Shown piece by piece: positions 27,201 through 36,600 of a DNA stretch of 64,000 nt; position 1 is the stretch's first letter, and each line of letters begins with the position of its first letter. The notes beneath the pieces were generated by a model. That model searched no databases and was not told the origin of the DNA. It saw nothing but the letters and a program-made list of their open reading frames with translations. The DNA is from Protonemura montana (lineage: Eukaryota > Arthropoda > Insecta > Plecoptera > Nemouridae). The position numbers were made by a program, and so were the translations under genes. The stretch is from NCBI GenBank assembly GCA_947568835.1, contig OX387610.1, positions 1,304,501 to 1,368,500 of the forward strand, given 5' to 3'.

Positions 27201-30200
27201 GAAATGAAAATGTAGTTATGTGATTGGGTAAGAGGTGAGCCTAGCCCTTGGTAACGCCAGAAAATTATCAGGGGTCTGTATGTTATGATCAACCAGTTCA
27301 TTAATTTAAGGTTTAATTAACCTGGCATTCTCAATGCGTGGGTATATCGCAAGTTACCGCAAATAAGCAACAGTACACGAGAAATTGCAAACGCTTGCAA
27401 TATGCAGGGTATTTTATTATTATGATTATTATTAAGTAGGTAATTATTATTGTATAATTATTGTTATGATCATTATGTTTGTACCATACAATTCTTAATT
27501 TGGCAAAATGAAATGTCATTCAAATCACCATAGAGAAATCTTCCTGTAAGAGTTGTACCGTCCTTCGGAAGGGATGTTAAGCCGGTGGTCCACTTGGTCT
27601 TTGACAGGAGTAGGCTACGTGCCGGTACCGAGTTTCTACGAGTTTCTCCCCATCTACGCTAAGTTAGGTTAATCATCATCCTCATCATCATCCTCATCAT
27701 CATCCACTCATTCACCGACGCCATTAGACCAGAGACCACATGACCCGTTGTCAAAACAGCGCGTCGTTAAACACCAATAATCAATAAATTTAAACTAAGT
27801 TTAGTCTGAAGTTGTTGAAATATTCTACAGTAGTTTCGATACGTTTTGGTCGCAATCCTCCCCTTGCCACTCATTCTCACGTCAGCAACGCATCGTAAAG
27901 AATAAAGATGCACTTAAATAAAAACAGAAAAAACACACACGTTTTAAGTTTGTTTATTTACTAGTCTTCTTTAAATCGTGAATCTCTCCACGTTTATCTT
28001 CACGGCTCGAAGCTAGCGGCATCATCAAACGCGCGGGGCACAAGTCTCCACATCTTTACCGATTAAAAGTGTGTTCACCCAGCGAAAGTTTATTGTTGTA
28101 AAGTTAGTGGTGTGGATAATAATCACGGCGCTAGTTGACGAGTGGCGACCGTTGTGGGGCTGAGAAAATGTTCAACGTGTTCGGAGGTCGCCAAGCTATG
28201 GCAGAGAAGTGTAAATACTTTGATGGATCTCTTTGATTGCACCGTTTGTGATGCTGGGTTGACGTTGAAAAGGCAATTTGACGACTGTTTTATGATAATT
28301 GCTAGATGGTGATCATAACAATTTAGTTTTATTGGTATGTTGCTTTGGTTATTTACGGTTTGGAATTGTGTTTTTAGGTTATGATAGCATCTCTAACGAC
28401 TTGTGATTGTTGATAGGTTTTGTGAAAGTTATTAAGAACTAATTAATTGTTTTAATCGATTGATTTATTTCGTGTAATGAAGCAATGCTCATCAGCAAAT
28501 TTTCTGCAATGCCGAGGCAAATGCTTGCGATTCCATTCGATAACAATATACCGAATTACATTCGTCAAGCTTTATTTTGATTCGTTCGTGCCATTAAACC
28601 AGTGCCGCAGGGCCAATTGTCAAAACAGTGCGTCGTTAAACACCACAAATAATTGATTCGTTAGTATTTCCAGGTTTGACCAGTAAAATGACAGACACAC
28701 AGCCTTCCTGTCCGTTCTTTGTTTGTACAATTTCAAATATCTCTGTTCGAATTCGGTTGCAGTGCTTAAAGAAAAAAATTGGTGTGTCGACCATTTTTAC
28801 ACATTCTGAAATCAGAACAAACATAAAATTCTCATCTTTAAGCAAATGTTTTATCTCAACTACCTCATGTCAAATACCTACTAACGCACGTTGTTTTCCC
28901 CGTTACCTAGACGTCTGTCAAAATGGTGCCCCCTCACTTTAAAGCAGCTTGCGTAACGGACAGATCACCCATCCAAGGTGCCAACTTCCATCGCTAAGCA
29001 ACACCAGCCAAACACCTCATAAAACCACACAGAAAAAAATTTAAAAACTTCAAAAATATCAAGCATTTCGTTATTTTTTGTTTTTATATATCTCTCAAAA
29101 CACAGCTCGTCACAACCAGGCAATCCTTCATCTTAGATGTCGCTGGTAACTCAGGGAAGACAAACAAAAACACGTCATAACTAATGTGGTATGGTTTTTT
29201 TTTCCTGTGGGACTGGTCCTCATTCTTTGACTGTTTTGAGGGGGAAAACGTCAGGGACTAAGAAGAATGGAAGAAGAATGGAAAGAGAATGGCAAAGCGA
29301 GAGAGAGAATACGAACATGTGTGGACCAAGTGTTGTCGAAACCCATCAGACCTCTTCATTGACTCGAATATAGCAGGCTGTGCCAGGCCAAAATACACTT
29401 GTTTCTTAAAAACCTCCACACGGCATCCTTGTTAATCTGTAACTGACAGGTTTTGGCGGAACAGTTGTAAAATGCAGCCAGAAAGCTCGCTATTGTTCAA
29501 GAAGTTTAGTTAAACGGTAAAGGTCACAATCTGTTGTGAAATAAAATTGAAATAAACGCGATTTATAGAATGGGTTCTATGTTCGATGCTCTCTATGCTA
29601 GTTTTAGCCACGATGGTTTGTCAATCTGTTTTTAATAACTTGTTCAAATGTGGAAACTGACGTTTGTCAAATAATATTTTGTTAAAGCTATCGCTGGATA
29701 AGGTTGCACGAGTGTGAGAAATTTAGAAAAGTTAGCCACTTTACCGATTGCATAGCTAATTGATTAGGAATCGCTTCGTATACGAAAACAGTGGCGGTCA
29801 ATACGGAAAAAAATAAAAAATTGCCGAATTTTAATGTAAATTCAGGTAACAAAAACCGCGTTTAAAATCAAAACATTAGTATATCTATGACTACTTACCA
29901 GTACCATTGAGTTTATAGGTAAAGGTCAGAGAGCTAGCGTTATTGTTAAACGTTATTGTTATTACTTATCAACCTCTCGACAGCATGGATTTGTGGAGGA
30001 ATCCTGTTGTTCACGTTGTACCGTCCTTCGGAAGGGATGTTAAGCCGGTGGTCCCCTTGGTCTTCCACAGGAGTAGGCTACGTGCCGGCACCGGGTTTCC
30101 CCTCCTCCCTTCTAGACTAGATTAGATTCGTCATCATCCTCATCATCATCCACTCATTCACCGACGCCATTAGACCAGTACCGCATGGCCAGATGTCAAA

Positions 30201-31791
30201 ACAGTGCGTCGTTAAACACCACAAATCAATCAATTCACATGAGTCGCTCTCTGATTTTCTCTGGCCATGCTTTCCACCACTGCACCCAGGTCCCAACCAG
30301 CCACGGTCACAGGTGTTTCAAGCCATCTCTTGATGACGACAAGATCAATGTAGCGCGAATTAGAGCAGAGTTTATGATTCGAAGCCAACAGCATTGCAAT
30401 CAAACAGAACTGTCCGTGACGCTCAGTAGAAGACGACGAGCGTCTTCATTGTAAGCCAAGAAATTAGTCGCCGTCCAATGGAATGCGTCCGAATGATTTA
30501 GATCCGCCCAACGAAACGTCGTCGCGACGCCCGGGACGCCGACATCGAGGTGTTAATGTCTTATAAATGTGGCCTGACGCGGTGATGGATTTCGGCGAGT
30601 TTTTTTAGCGAGTGATATTAATGCAGCGAGTGGACGTCAACGCATATTTCATGGGGTGGAAGTGGAAATTAAAACTGCATTACTTTAGGTTAAGACCACC
30701 TGAAACGTTTGGACGAGATTGATATTTTCGTCTGTGTGGTCGTATTTTTTTCTTGTATATATCTGTTTATTTAAAGAAAAGTGTAAAGACGGATGGATTT
30801 GAGTTGAATCAAATTATTTATCTCCTCTAAAATCTTGTTATATCGATAAGAATGTTTTAAAATAGGCAGCACGGGTGGTTTTTGTTGAAATTTATTTGCA
30901 TATTGTATGTCATTTTCATGCTCAATTTTCATGCCCTCGACTTTCATGAGATTACTGAAGTTTAGCAACAATGCGCTGGGTCAGGTATGGGATGGGTGAC
31001 CATCATACACATGACCAGTTCAGTTCGGGAGAGAGGTTGGAGGGATGAAAGTTAAGCAACACTGCGCTGGGTCAGGTATGGGATGGGTGACCATCATACA
31101 CATGACCAGTTCTGTTCGGGAGAGAGGTTGGAGGGATGAAAGTTCAGCAACACTGCGCTGGATCAGGTATTGGATGGTTGACCATCATACACATGACCAG
31201 TTCTGTTTGGGAGAGAGGTTGGAGGGATGAAAGTTAAGCAACACTGCACTGGGTCAGGTATTGGATGGGTGACCATCATACACATAACCAGTTCTGTTCG
31301 GGAGAGAGGTTGGAGGGATGAAAGTTAGTACAGCAACTTCACTCGCCTTGCTTATCAATCTCTCGACAGCATGGATTTGTGGAGGTATCCTGTTGTTCGC
31401 GTTGTACCGTCCTTCGGAAGGGACGTTAAGCCGGTGGTCCCCTTGGTCTTCCACAGGAGTAGGCTACGTGCCGGCACTTGCCGTATTTAGTAACCAGTGC
31501 CGCAGAGCCAGTTGTTAAAACGGTCCATCGTTTAACAATAAAAATAAATTAATAATAAAAAAATCACATTTGTTCACACAACCGTTTTTTTTTTTCTGAA
31601 ACATAATTTAAAATTTTCTCCAGTTCTTTATATGGTTGGTTAAGTGTCCTGTGAGATCTTGACTTGTGCGCATTGATGAAAAAACAGAAACTATATCTGA
31701 CATTTATCGATGACAAAAGTGAATTTAAATGAACTCACCTGGTCCTGTCCACCAATTCCGAGTCTGGGTCGGTGCGCGCTCGTTTAGAAAC
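12296..31791 (-). CDS. eya: Eyes absent, transcription cofactor and HAD-type phosphatase
   Basis: Partner of Six/Sine oculis in the retinal determination network and a Mg-dependent phosphatase. Coding exons, 5' to 3' on the minus strand: 31739-31791, 20592-20707, 18645-18875, 17527-17735, 16237-16429, 15689-15930, 14859-14948, 14156-14375, 13410-13646, 12823-12923, 12296-12376. All junctions are GT-AG and in phase, giving about 590 residues from the first listed exon. The N-terminal part has KRARTD (compare the fly motif KRPKTD), [10 protein letters not shown], then Tyr/Ser/Gly-rich segments ([18 protein letters not shown]). The C-terminal Eya domain, about residues 320-590, has the nucleophile motif VFIWDLDET (Asp about 326), [79 protein letters not shown] and the ending NALDMGFL. 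The catalytic aspartates are intact. The exon at 20592 has two possible acceptors; the one at 20708-20709 keeps frame with the exon at 31739. The true start codon is uncertain. Confidence 0.95.
13047..13184 (+). pseudogene. LINE ORF2 C-terminal relic in an eya intron
   Basis: The plus-strand frame reads [17 protein letters not shown], then [18 protein letters not shown] and YSIDDSLA before a stop. The pattern F...L.KWL....FYSI(E/D)(E/D) is the usual C-terminal end of Jockey-like non-LTR ORF2 proteins. Upstream coding sequence is absent or decayed. Confidence 0.55.
15033..15176. mobile_element. 144-bp MITE in an eya intron
   Basis: Terminal inverted repeats AGGCCCAGTATTAC and GTAATACCGGGCCT (one mismatch). 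Inside is a CTCACAGAAACAGCTGATTT block, then CATGTGATTGAAAG and GTTGCCA. No target duplication is obvious. Related sequence recurs at 61805-61870 and, tandemly amplified, at 54575-55240. Confidence 0.7.
15455..15668 (-). mobile_element. tRNA-like repeat, degenerate rearranged copy
   Basis: The tRNA-like core (GGGACTCGAACCCCGATCTC on plus, read on minus) is on the minus strand, but the tail TTGAAAGCGTTTGCAA-type sequence at 15615-15665 is in the plus orientation, so this copy is a rearranged or fold-back form. Confidence 0.65.
16010..16078 (+). repeat. Solo tail of the tRNA-like repeat family
   Basis: ATAATAAAATACCCCACATT, GCAAGCGTTTGCAATTTACA and a TTTCACACA end. No tRNA core. Confidence 0.7.
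16505..17010 (-). mobile_element. tRNA-like repeat with 7 tandem tRNA heads between inverted arms
   Basis: From 16553 to 16915 the 52 bp unit GGACCCCGATCTCCACCTGT...GAGCTACTT repeats with starts at 16601, 16653, 16705, 16757, 16809 and 16861, after one tRNA-like core that still has its T arm. Each unit on the minus strand is GTCCAAGTAGCTCAATTGG plus anticodon-like arm, lacking the T arm. The flanks 16506-16543 (CACTATAACCGTCTCAAAAA) and 16915-16953 (TTTTTGAGACAGTTATAGTG) are inverted repeats, and a plus-oriented tail ends at 17010. Confidence 0.88.
17765..18137 (+). mobile_element. tRNA-like repeat with 3 tandem tRNA heads
   Basis: The 5' body (GAGTGACTGTGAGTATTCAC) is followed by three heads starting GTCCAAGTAGCTCAATTGG (the third reads GCCCAAG) at about 17871, 17923 and 17975. 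Only the last keeps the B box GGGGTTCGAGTC. Then come the common spacer ATCAATTTTTGAGACGG and the tail. D stem GCTC/GAGC and T stem CGGGG/CCCCG pair. The anticodon loop lacks U33, so it is not a functional tRNA. Confidence 0.9.
18318..18546 (+). repeat. Dispersed repeat shared with 48570-48830
   Basis: ATTAAAAACAATAGTTTTAT, GTCTGAAAACTTGTTA, CAAGATTAGTATT and TTTGCTCTGATGTCGATTTT occur in the same order at both places. Unidentified element in an eya intron, ending about 100 bp from the exon at 18645. Confidence 0.75.
18925..19735 (+). mobile_element. 5S-derived SINE, 6 tandem 5S units plus body
   Basis: The head starts near GTGAGATCACCGAAG. 91 bp units begin AAAGTTAAGCAACACTGCGC at 19041, 19132 and so on to 19496. 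Each has the 5S internal-control-like blocks AAGTTAAGCAAC (box A) and GGATGGGTGACC (box C). The body follows: TTATCAACCTCTCGACAGCA, TTCGGAAGGGACGTTAAGCC, GGTTTCCCCTCCTCCCTTC. The CAAT-type tail is missing. Confidence 0.9.
19736..20590. other. eya intron, no recognisable element
   Basis: AT-rich intron between the exons at 18645-18875 and 20592-20707. I see no repeat or conserved block. Confidence 0.5.
20965..22688 (+). repeat. 43-bp minisatellite, array 1 (about 40 units)
   Basis: Unit TGGACTGCGTACACCCGCGT then GCATTGACCACTACATCACT and GGG, with exact 43 bp spacing. Variant units (CATTAACC; GACCACAAC; GGAATGCG) recur at set distances: the CATTAACC/CATACACC/CACAAC block appears near 21990 and again 430 bp later. 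It lies in the large eya intron. Confidence 0.97.
22689..23160. other. Unique GC-richer block next to the 43-bp array
   Basis: Sequence unlike the surrounding repeats, with short inverted repeats (TGACGGCCGTCA; TGACCCGCC/GGCGGTCA) near 22890-22970 and GGTCATAAATAAGAGG. No supported exon. On the minus (eya) strand TCAGTCGGCCG resembles an arthropod initiator, so a regulatory role in eya is possible but unproven. Confidence 0.3.
23165..23925 (-). mobile_element. 5S-derived SINE, 7 units, degenerate body
   Basis: Seven 91 bp units (GAACAGAACTGGTCATGTGT near 23301, 23392 and onward). The head sits at 23890-23960 with GTGTTGGAAACACTGGTTCT on the minus strand. Body sequence at 23165-23280 is diverged. 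Confidence 0.88.
23926..24407. other. Intergenic/intronic, no gene
   Basis: 5' flank of the SINE head, then unique sequence. Nothing recognised. Confidence 0.4.
24408..24620 (-). mobile_element. 5S-derived SINE, body and tail only
   Basis: TGTTTAACGACGCACTGTTT, GCCATGCGGCACTGG, a GATGATGATGAGG microsatellite, then ACCCGGTGCCGACATGTAGC and GGCTTAACGTCCCTTCCGAA. No 5S head. Confidence 0.85.
24621..25240. other. No gene; poly-C run at about 24690
   Basis: A run of about 14 C and otherwise unremarkable sequence. Two short open frames near 24982-25246 have no recognisable motif. Confidence 0.4.
25242..25905 (-). mobile_element. 5S-derived SINE, 4 units
   Basis: Tail at 25260, body to about 25540, then four 91 bp 5S units ending GCGCAGTGTTGCTTAATTTC. 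The 5' 5S head is nearly lost. Confidence 0.9.
25906..27375. other. No recognised gene
   Basis: AT-rich, apart from a GC-rich block at 26340-26600 that holds a 101-codon minus-strand open frame (26290-26595) with no motif I know. It is likely a fragment of an unidentified repeat. Short A/T runs near 26770-26800. Confidence 0.35.
27376..27425 (-). repeat. Solo tail of the tRNA-like repeat family
   Basis: GAAATTGCAAACGCTTGCAA followed by GGGTATTTTATTATTA. Confidence 0.7.
27553..27790 (+). mobile_element. 5S-derived SINE, 5'-truncated
   Basis: Starts inside the body (TTGTACCGTCCTTCGGAAGG) and runs through an ATC microsatellite to GTCAAAACAGCGCGTCGTTA and AATCAATAAA. Confidence 0.9.
27791..28570. 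other. Unique sequence, no gene recognised
   Basis: Non-repetitive; 27950-28200 is somewhat GC-richer with TGGATAATAATCACGG. No supported exon. Confidence 0.35.
28575..28662 (+). mobile_element. 5S-derived SINE tail fragment
   Basis: CCATTAAACCAGTGCCGCAG, GTCAAAACAGTGCGTCGTTA and a CCACAAATAATTGATT end. Confidence 0.8.
28663..29955. other. No gene or known repeat seen
   Basis: AT-rich sequence lying in the eya intron if the gene extends to 31791. Nothing recognised. Confidence 0.4.
29960..30232 (+). mobile_element. 5S-derived SINE, body and tail without head
   Basis: CTTATCAACCTCTCGACAGC through GGGATGTTAAGCCGGTGGTC, an ATC microsatellite and the terminal CACCACAAATCAATCAATT. It gives the clearest 3' end of the family, CAAT repeats. 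Confidence 0.92.
30233..30935. other. Unique GC-richer block, possible regulatory region
   Basis: 30250-30660 is non-repetitive, with GAAATTAGTCGCCGTCC, GTCTTATAAATGTGGCC and GTGATATTAATGCAGCG. No supported exon. In the large eya intron, so an enhancer is possible. Confidence 0.3.
30936..31555 (+). mobile_element. 5S-derived SINE, 4 units with body and tail
   Basis: Head from CATGAGATTACTGAAGTTTA, units at 31048, 31139 and 31230, then the body from 31321 and a shortened tail. It sits about 180 bp from the eya exon at 31739-31791. Confidence 0.9.
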
Positions 31792-32382
31792 CTGAAACAA
31801 AAGCACGTGACTTGTCAAGTTGTCCGTGGCGTTGTGTTTTGTGTACCGAGACAGACTTGTGTTTGAATTCCTCGACTGTACCCTCCGAACGTAGTCTGGA
31901 AGTAAGCTAGGGGCCATGCGAGAAGAGGGCTTTGATACCGAAGGAGAGGGTCAATCCAGGTGTGAACCACATTCATACGAAAAGACTGCGAGGTTCGTAA
32001 GGTTACACAAATATAATGATATAATTTTTTTACCCGATCGTAGTACCTTTAAAATAAAGGGAGGATTTTGGCCATAATTGCAAAAATACTCCGATAATTG
32101 CTAGTAATTGCGATTTCAGTAGTATTTCATAAGGGCAGTAGGGACGTATTAGGGCTAGTAGGGGAAAGGGCAGAATTCAAGGAAAAACATTTTTCACAGT
32201 AGAATTGCATTCTCTAAAAAATACAACAAATCAAAATTGCTGACATATTTGTTTATTTTTGTTAGGAGTTCCGTAATCTCATCGGACGGGTTTCATCAAC
32301 AGATCAACATTGGTACTAATTTATTGAGTTCCTTAGCGATACCCTGAAGTTGAAGAAGTGGTGAAACGGTCTTTCTAATTAA

Positions 32383-34349
32383 ACTGCATACACCCGCGTG
32401 CATTGACCACTACATCACTGGGTGGACTGCGTACACCCGCGTGCATTGACCACTACATCACTGGGTGGACTGCGTACACCCGCGTGCATTGACCACTACA
32501 TCACTGGGTGGACTGCGTACACCCGCGTGCATTGACCACTACATCACTGGGTGGACTGCGTACACCCGCGTGCATTGACCACTACATCACTGGGTGGACT
32601 GCGTACACCTGCATGCATTGACCACTACATCACTGGGTGGACTGCGTACACCCGCGTGCATTGACCACTACATTACTGGGTGGACTGCGTACACCCGCGT
32701 GCATTGACCACTACATCACTGAGTGGACTGCGTACACCCGCGTGCATTGACCACTACATTACTGGGTGGACTGCGTACACCTGCATGCATTGACCACTAC
32801 ATCACTGGGTGGACTGCGTACACCCGCGTGCATTGACCACTACATCACTGGGTGGACTGCGTACACCCGCGTGCATTGACCACTACATCACTGGGTGGAC
32901 TGCGTACACCTGCATGCATTGACCACTACATCACTGGGTGGACTGCGTACACCCGCGTGCATTGACCACTACATCACTGAGTGGACTGCGTACACCCGCG
33001 TGCATTGACCACTACTTTACTGGGTGGACTGCGTACACCTGCATGCATTGACCACTACATCACTGGGTGGACTGCGTACACCCGCGTGCATTGACCACTA
33101 CATCACTGGGTGGACTGCGTACACCCGCGTGCATTGACCACTACATCACTGGGTGGACTGCATACACCTGCATGCATTGACCACTACATCACTGGGTGGA
33201 CTGCGTACACCCGCGTGTATTGACCACTTCATCACTGGGTGGACTGCGTACACCAGCGTGCATTGACCACTACATCACTGGGTGGACTGCGTACACCTGC
33301 GTGCATGGACCACTACATCACTGGGTGGACTGCGTACACCCGCGTGCATTGACCACTACATCACTGGGTGGACTGCGTACACTAGCGTGCATTGACCACT
33401 ACATCACTGGGTGGACTGCGTACACCCGCGTGCATTGACCACTACATCACTGGGTGGACTGCGTACACCCGCGTGCATTGACCACTACATCACTGGGTGG
33501 ACTGCGTACACCCGCGTGCATTGACCACTACATCACTGGGTGGACTGCGTACACCCGCGTGCATTGACCACTACATCACTGGGTGGACTGCGTACACCTG
33601 CATGCATTGACCACTACATCACTGGGTGGACTGCGTACACCCGCGTGCATTGACCACTACATCACTGAGTGGACTGCGTACACCCGCGTGCATTGACCAC
33701 TACATCACTGGGTGGACTGCGTACACCCGCGTGCATTGACCACTACATCACTGGGTGGACTGCGTACACCCGCGTGCATTGACCACTACATCACTGGGTG
33801 GACTGCGTACACCCGCGTGCATTGACCACTACATCACTGGGTGGACTGCGTACACCCGCGTGCATTGACCACTACATTACTGGGTGGACTGCGTACACCC
33901 GCGTGCATTGACCACTACATCACTGGGTGGAATGCGTACACCCGCGTGCATTGACCACTACATCACTGGGTGGACTGCGTACACCCGCGTGCATTGACCA
34001 CTACATCACTGGGTGGACTGCGTACACCCGCGTGCATTGACCACTACATCACTGGGTGGACTGCGTACACCCGCGTGCATTGACTACTACATCACTGGGT
34101 GGAATGCGTACACCCGCGTGCATTGACCACTACATCACTGGGTGGACTGCGTACACCCGCGTGCATTGACCACTACATCACTGGGTGGACTGCGTACACC
34201 CGCGTGTATTGACCACTACATCACTGGGTGGACTGCGTACACCCGCGTGTATTGACCACTACATCACTGGGTGGACTGCGTACACCCGCGTGCATTGACC
34301 ACTACATTACTGGGTGGACTGCGTACACCCGCATGCATTGACCACTACG
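32383..34349 (+). repeat. 43-bp minisatellite, array 2 (about 46 units)
   Basis: Same unit and orientation as at 20965. A variant unit with CACCTGCATGCATTG recurs at about 32607, 32779, 32908, 33037, 33166 and 33597, spacings of 4, 3, 3, 3 and 10 units, which is a higher-order pattern. It also has the GACTACTAC/GGAATGCG double variant found in array 1. Confidence 0.97.
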
Positions 34350-34790
34350 AAAATGTATGACATCCCTGCAGATGGCCACTCTTTAGAGACGACAGCTCTC
34401 TATTAAGAGTCTGGTATGGTACGGCGTGCAAACAGCATCGTTGTGAGCTTCTGAGTGCTTTCGGCAAGTCTCAAATTACTCGGTGAAAACTAAAAGTACT
34501 TCGCTCTGATGCTTAATTTTATTCACCTCCGAGAGCTTCCAATTTGAAAATACTACCTTTTTGTGTCCGCTTTTTTTCTACACCACAGTTGCTGGTGTAA
34601 ACAATATTTTAATAATAAATTTACATTTGGTTGTTGGTAGGCACACATACTGTTTGAAAGTCAATGTGGTGCTGTGTCGCTTATTCGTTTTGACAATACG
34701 CCAGAGAGGTCAAGAAATACTAGAGGGTGTATTATTGTTGTGACAAAATCTACAGTTTCAAATTTTAAACAACAAATTAGATTATATTTT
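34350..34790. other. No gene seen
   Basis: Unique flank of the 43-bp array; a 60-codon open frame at 34561 has no support. Confidence 0.4.
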
Positions 34791-34794
34791 TATT

Positions 34795-35135
34795 ATGAAC
34801 ACTAAAACCCTCTCAAAAATTGATGCTCAAACGGGGACTCGAACCCCGATCTCCACCTGTCACGGGTGTTGCTCTAACCAATTGAGCTACTTGGACACTG
34901 GCTTTTTGAGATGATTTTAGTGTATTTGATGAGAATGACGGATCTCCAAGGAGTAGAACCAAGAGACTGTGAATACTCACAGTCACTCTGATTCTAGTGA
35001 CGCTATACCACGTCACAACTTGTCAAATCTTATTTAAATTGCAAACGCTTGCAATGCTCGGGGTATTTTATTATTTACACTAATAACTTCTCAAAAATTG
35101 ATGAATTTTAAATCAGATTTCACACAAAATTAGAT
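34795..35135 (-). mobile_element. tRNA-like repeat, single head, near complete
   Basis: The minus-strand core GTCCAAGTAGCTCAATTGG ... GGGGTTCGAGTCCCCG folds as acceptor, D and T stems. The 5' body (CTTGGAGATCCGTCATTCTC) is at 34925-34995 and tail sequence at 35025-35075. A good reference copy for the family. Confidence 0.88.
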
Positions 35136-35554
35136 TATGGTTTGATTCAGCACGCGATGCGTACAAACAAATATTTGCTCATAATTTAAGACTTGACTCA
35201 ATTAGACAATCACTGAATTGTTGACTTTTCAATTCACTGCGATGACCATCTGGTCGTCATCTTTCATGACCATCTTCTCCAACTCGTAAAGTACATATCA
35301 ATTAATCATTACTTGAATGTCGCGAGTGAAGTCGATAATTTCAACAAGCGTCGAGTACTTTTCTAAGCTCATCTACCAGAGATTTCGGATTTTTTTTTTC
35401 GAATCTCTAAACGCTAAGTGTAATCGATTAACAGCAATAAGGTCCTCAGTAATCAGAGCATTTAGAAAAAATTATCGCTTTTACAATTTTTTAATTTGTA
35501 TTTTTAACAGTCATTTTAAAAAATTCTGACATTTTTGCTTAGAGAATGAAGGAT
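35136..35554. other. No gene seen
   Basis: AT-rich. The open frame 35317-35529 has no recognisable motif. Confidence 0.4.
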
Positions 35555-36600
35555 ATTGCTACAGTCTAGCCCGTGAGAGAAGATACCAACACAAGGACTG
35601 TCCTCTGCATTGCTACAGTCTAGCCCGTGAGAGAAGATACCAGCACAAGGACTGTCCCCTGCATTGCTACAGTCTAGCCTGTGAGAGAAGATACCAGCAC
35701 AAGGACTGTCCCCTGCATTGCTACAGTCTAGCCCGTGAGAGAAGATACCAGCACAAGGACTGTCCCCTGCATTGCTACAGTCTAGCCCGTGAGAGAAGAT
35801 ACCAACACAAGGACTGTCCCCTGCATTGCTACAGTCTAGCCCGTGAGAGAAGATACCAGCACAAGGACTGTCCCTGCATTGCTACAGTCTAGCCCGTGAG
35901 AGAAGATACCAGCACAAGGACTGTCCTCTGCATTGCTACAGTCTAGCCCGTGAGAGAAGATACCAGCACAAGGACTGTCCTCTGCATTGCTACAGTCTAG
36001 CCCGTGAGAGAAGATACCAGCACAAGGACTGTCCTCTGCATTGCTACAGTCTAGCCTGTGAGAGAAGATACCAGCACAAGTACTGTCCCCTGCATTGCTA
36101 CAGTCTAGCCCGTGAGAGAAGATACCAGCACAAGGACTGTCCTCTGCATTGCTACAGTCTAGCCCGTGAGAGAAGATACCAGCACAAGGACTGCCCCTGC
36201 AATGCTACAGTCTAGCCCGTGAGAGAAGATACCAGCACAAGGACTGTCCCCTGCATTGCTACAGTCTAGCCTGTGAGAGAAGATACCAGCACAAGGACTG
36301 TCCCCTGCATTGCTACCAACTCATGATTGAAGTTTTAGCTATAGTTTTATTGGTTAGGTTTTCAACTGACTTATTACATTTGAAAATAATTCTCAAGTTT
36401 GTTATAATTGGTAGGCAAATGTTTAAAACGGCTCGAAAATACTCATTATCTTGGCACGAAAAAAGCCCAAGAGCAAAAGGGAAATGGCGGACATCAGCGG
36501 AGATAATTTGTAATGTTTTTTTTAATGACAGTTGGCCCGCATGTCACCCCAAAACGACCGGTGGAGCCTCTAACGGTAAAGTACGTTGTCTCGCTGAACG
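35555..36600 (+). mobile_element. Element with 54-bp internal array (14 units), copy A
   Basis: Fourteen 54 bp units (ATTGCTACAGTCTAGCCCGT then GAGAGAAGATACCAGCACAA) to 36316, followed by CCAACTCATGATT and a 280 bp tail with AAATGGCGGACATCAGC, TTGGCCCGCATGTCACC and CGACCGGTGGAGCCTCTAAC. The same order occurs inverted at 57435-58517, showing one dispersed element. Confidence 0.85.

Noticed and set aside
34795..34900. Functional tRNA gene
   Set aside because: Stems pair and A/B boxes exist, but the anticodon loop lacks U33 and the sequence is embedded in a dispersed repeat family.
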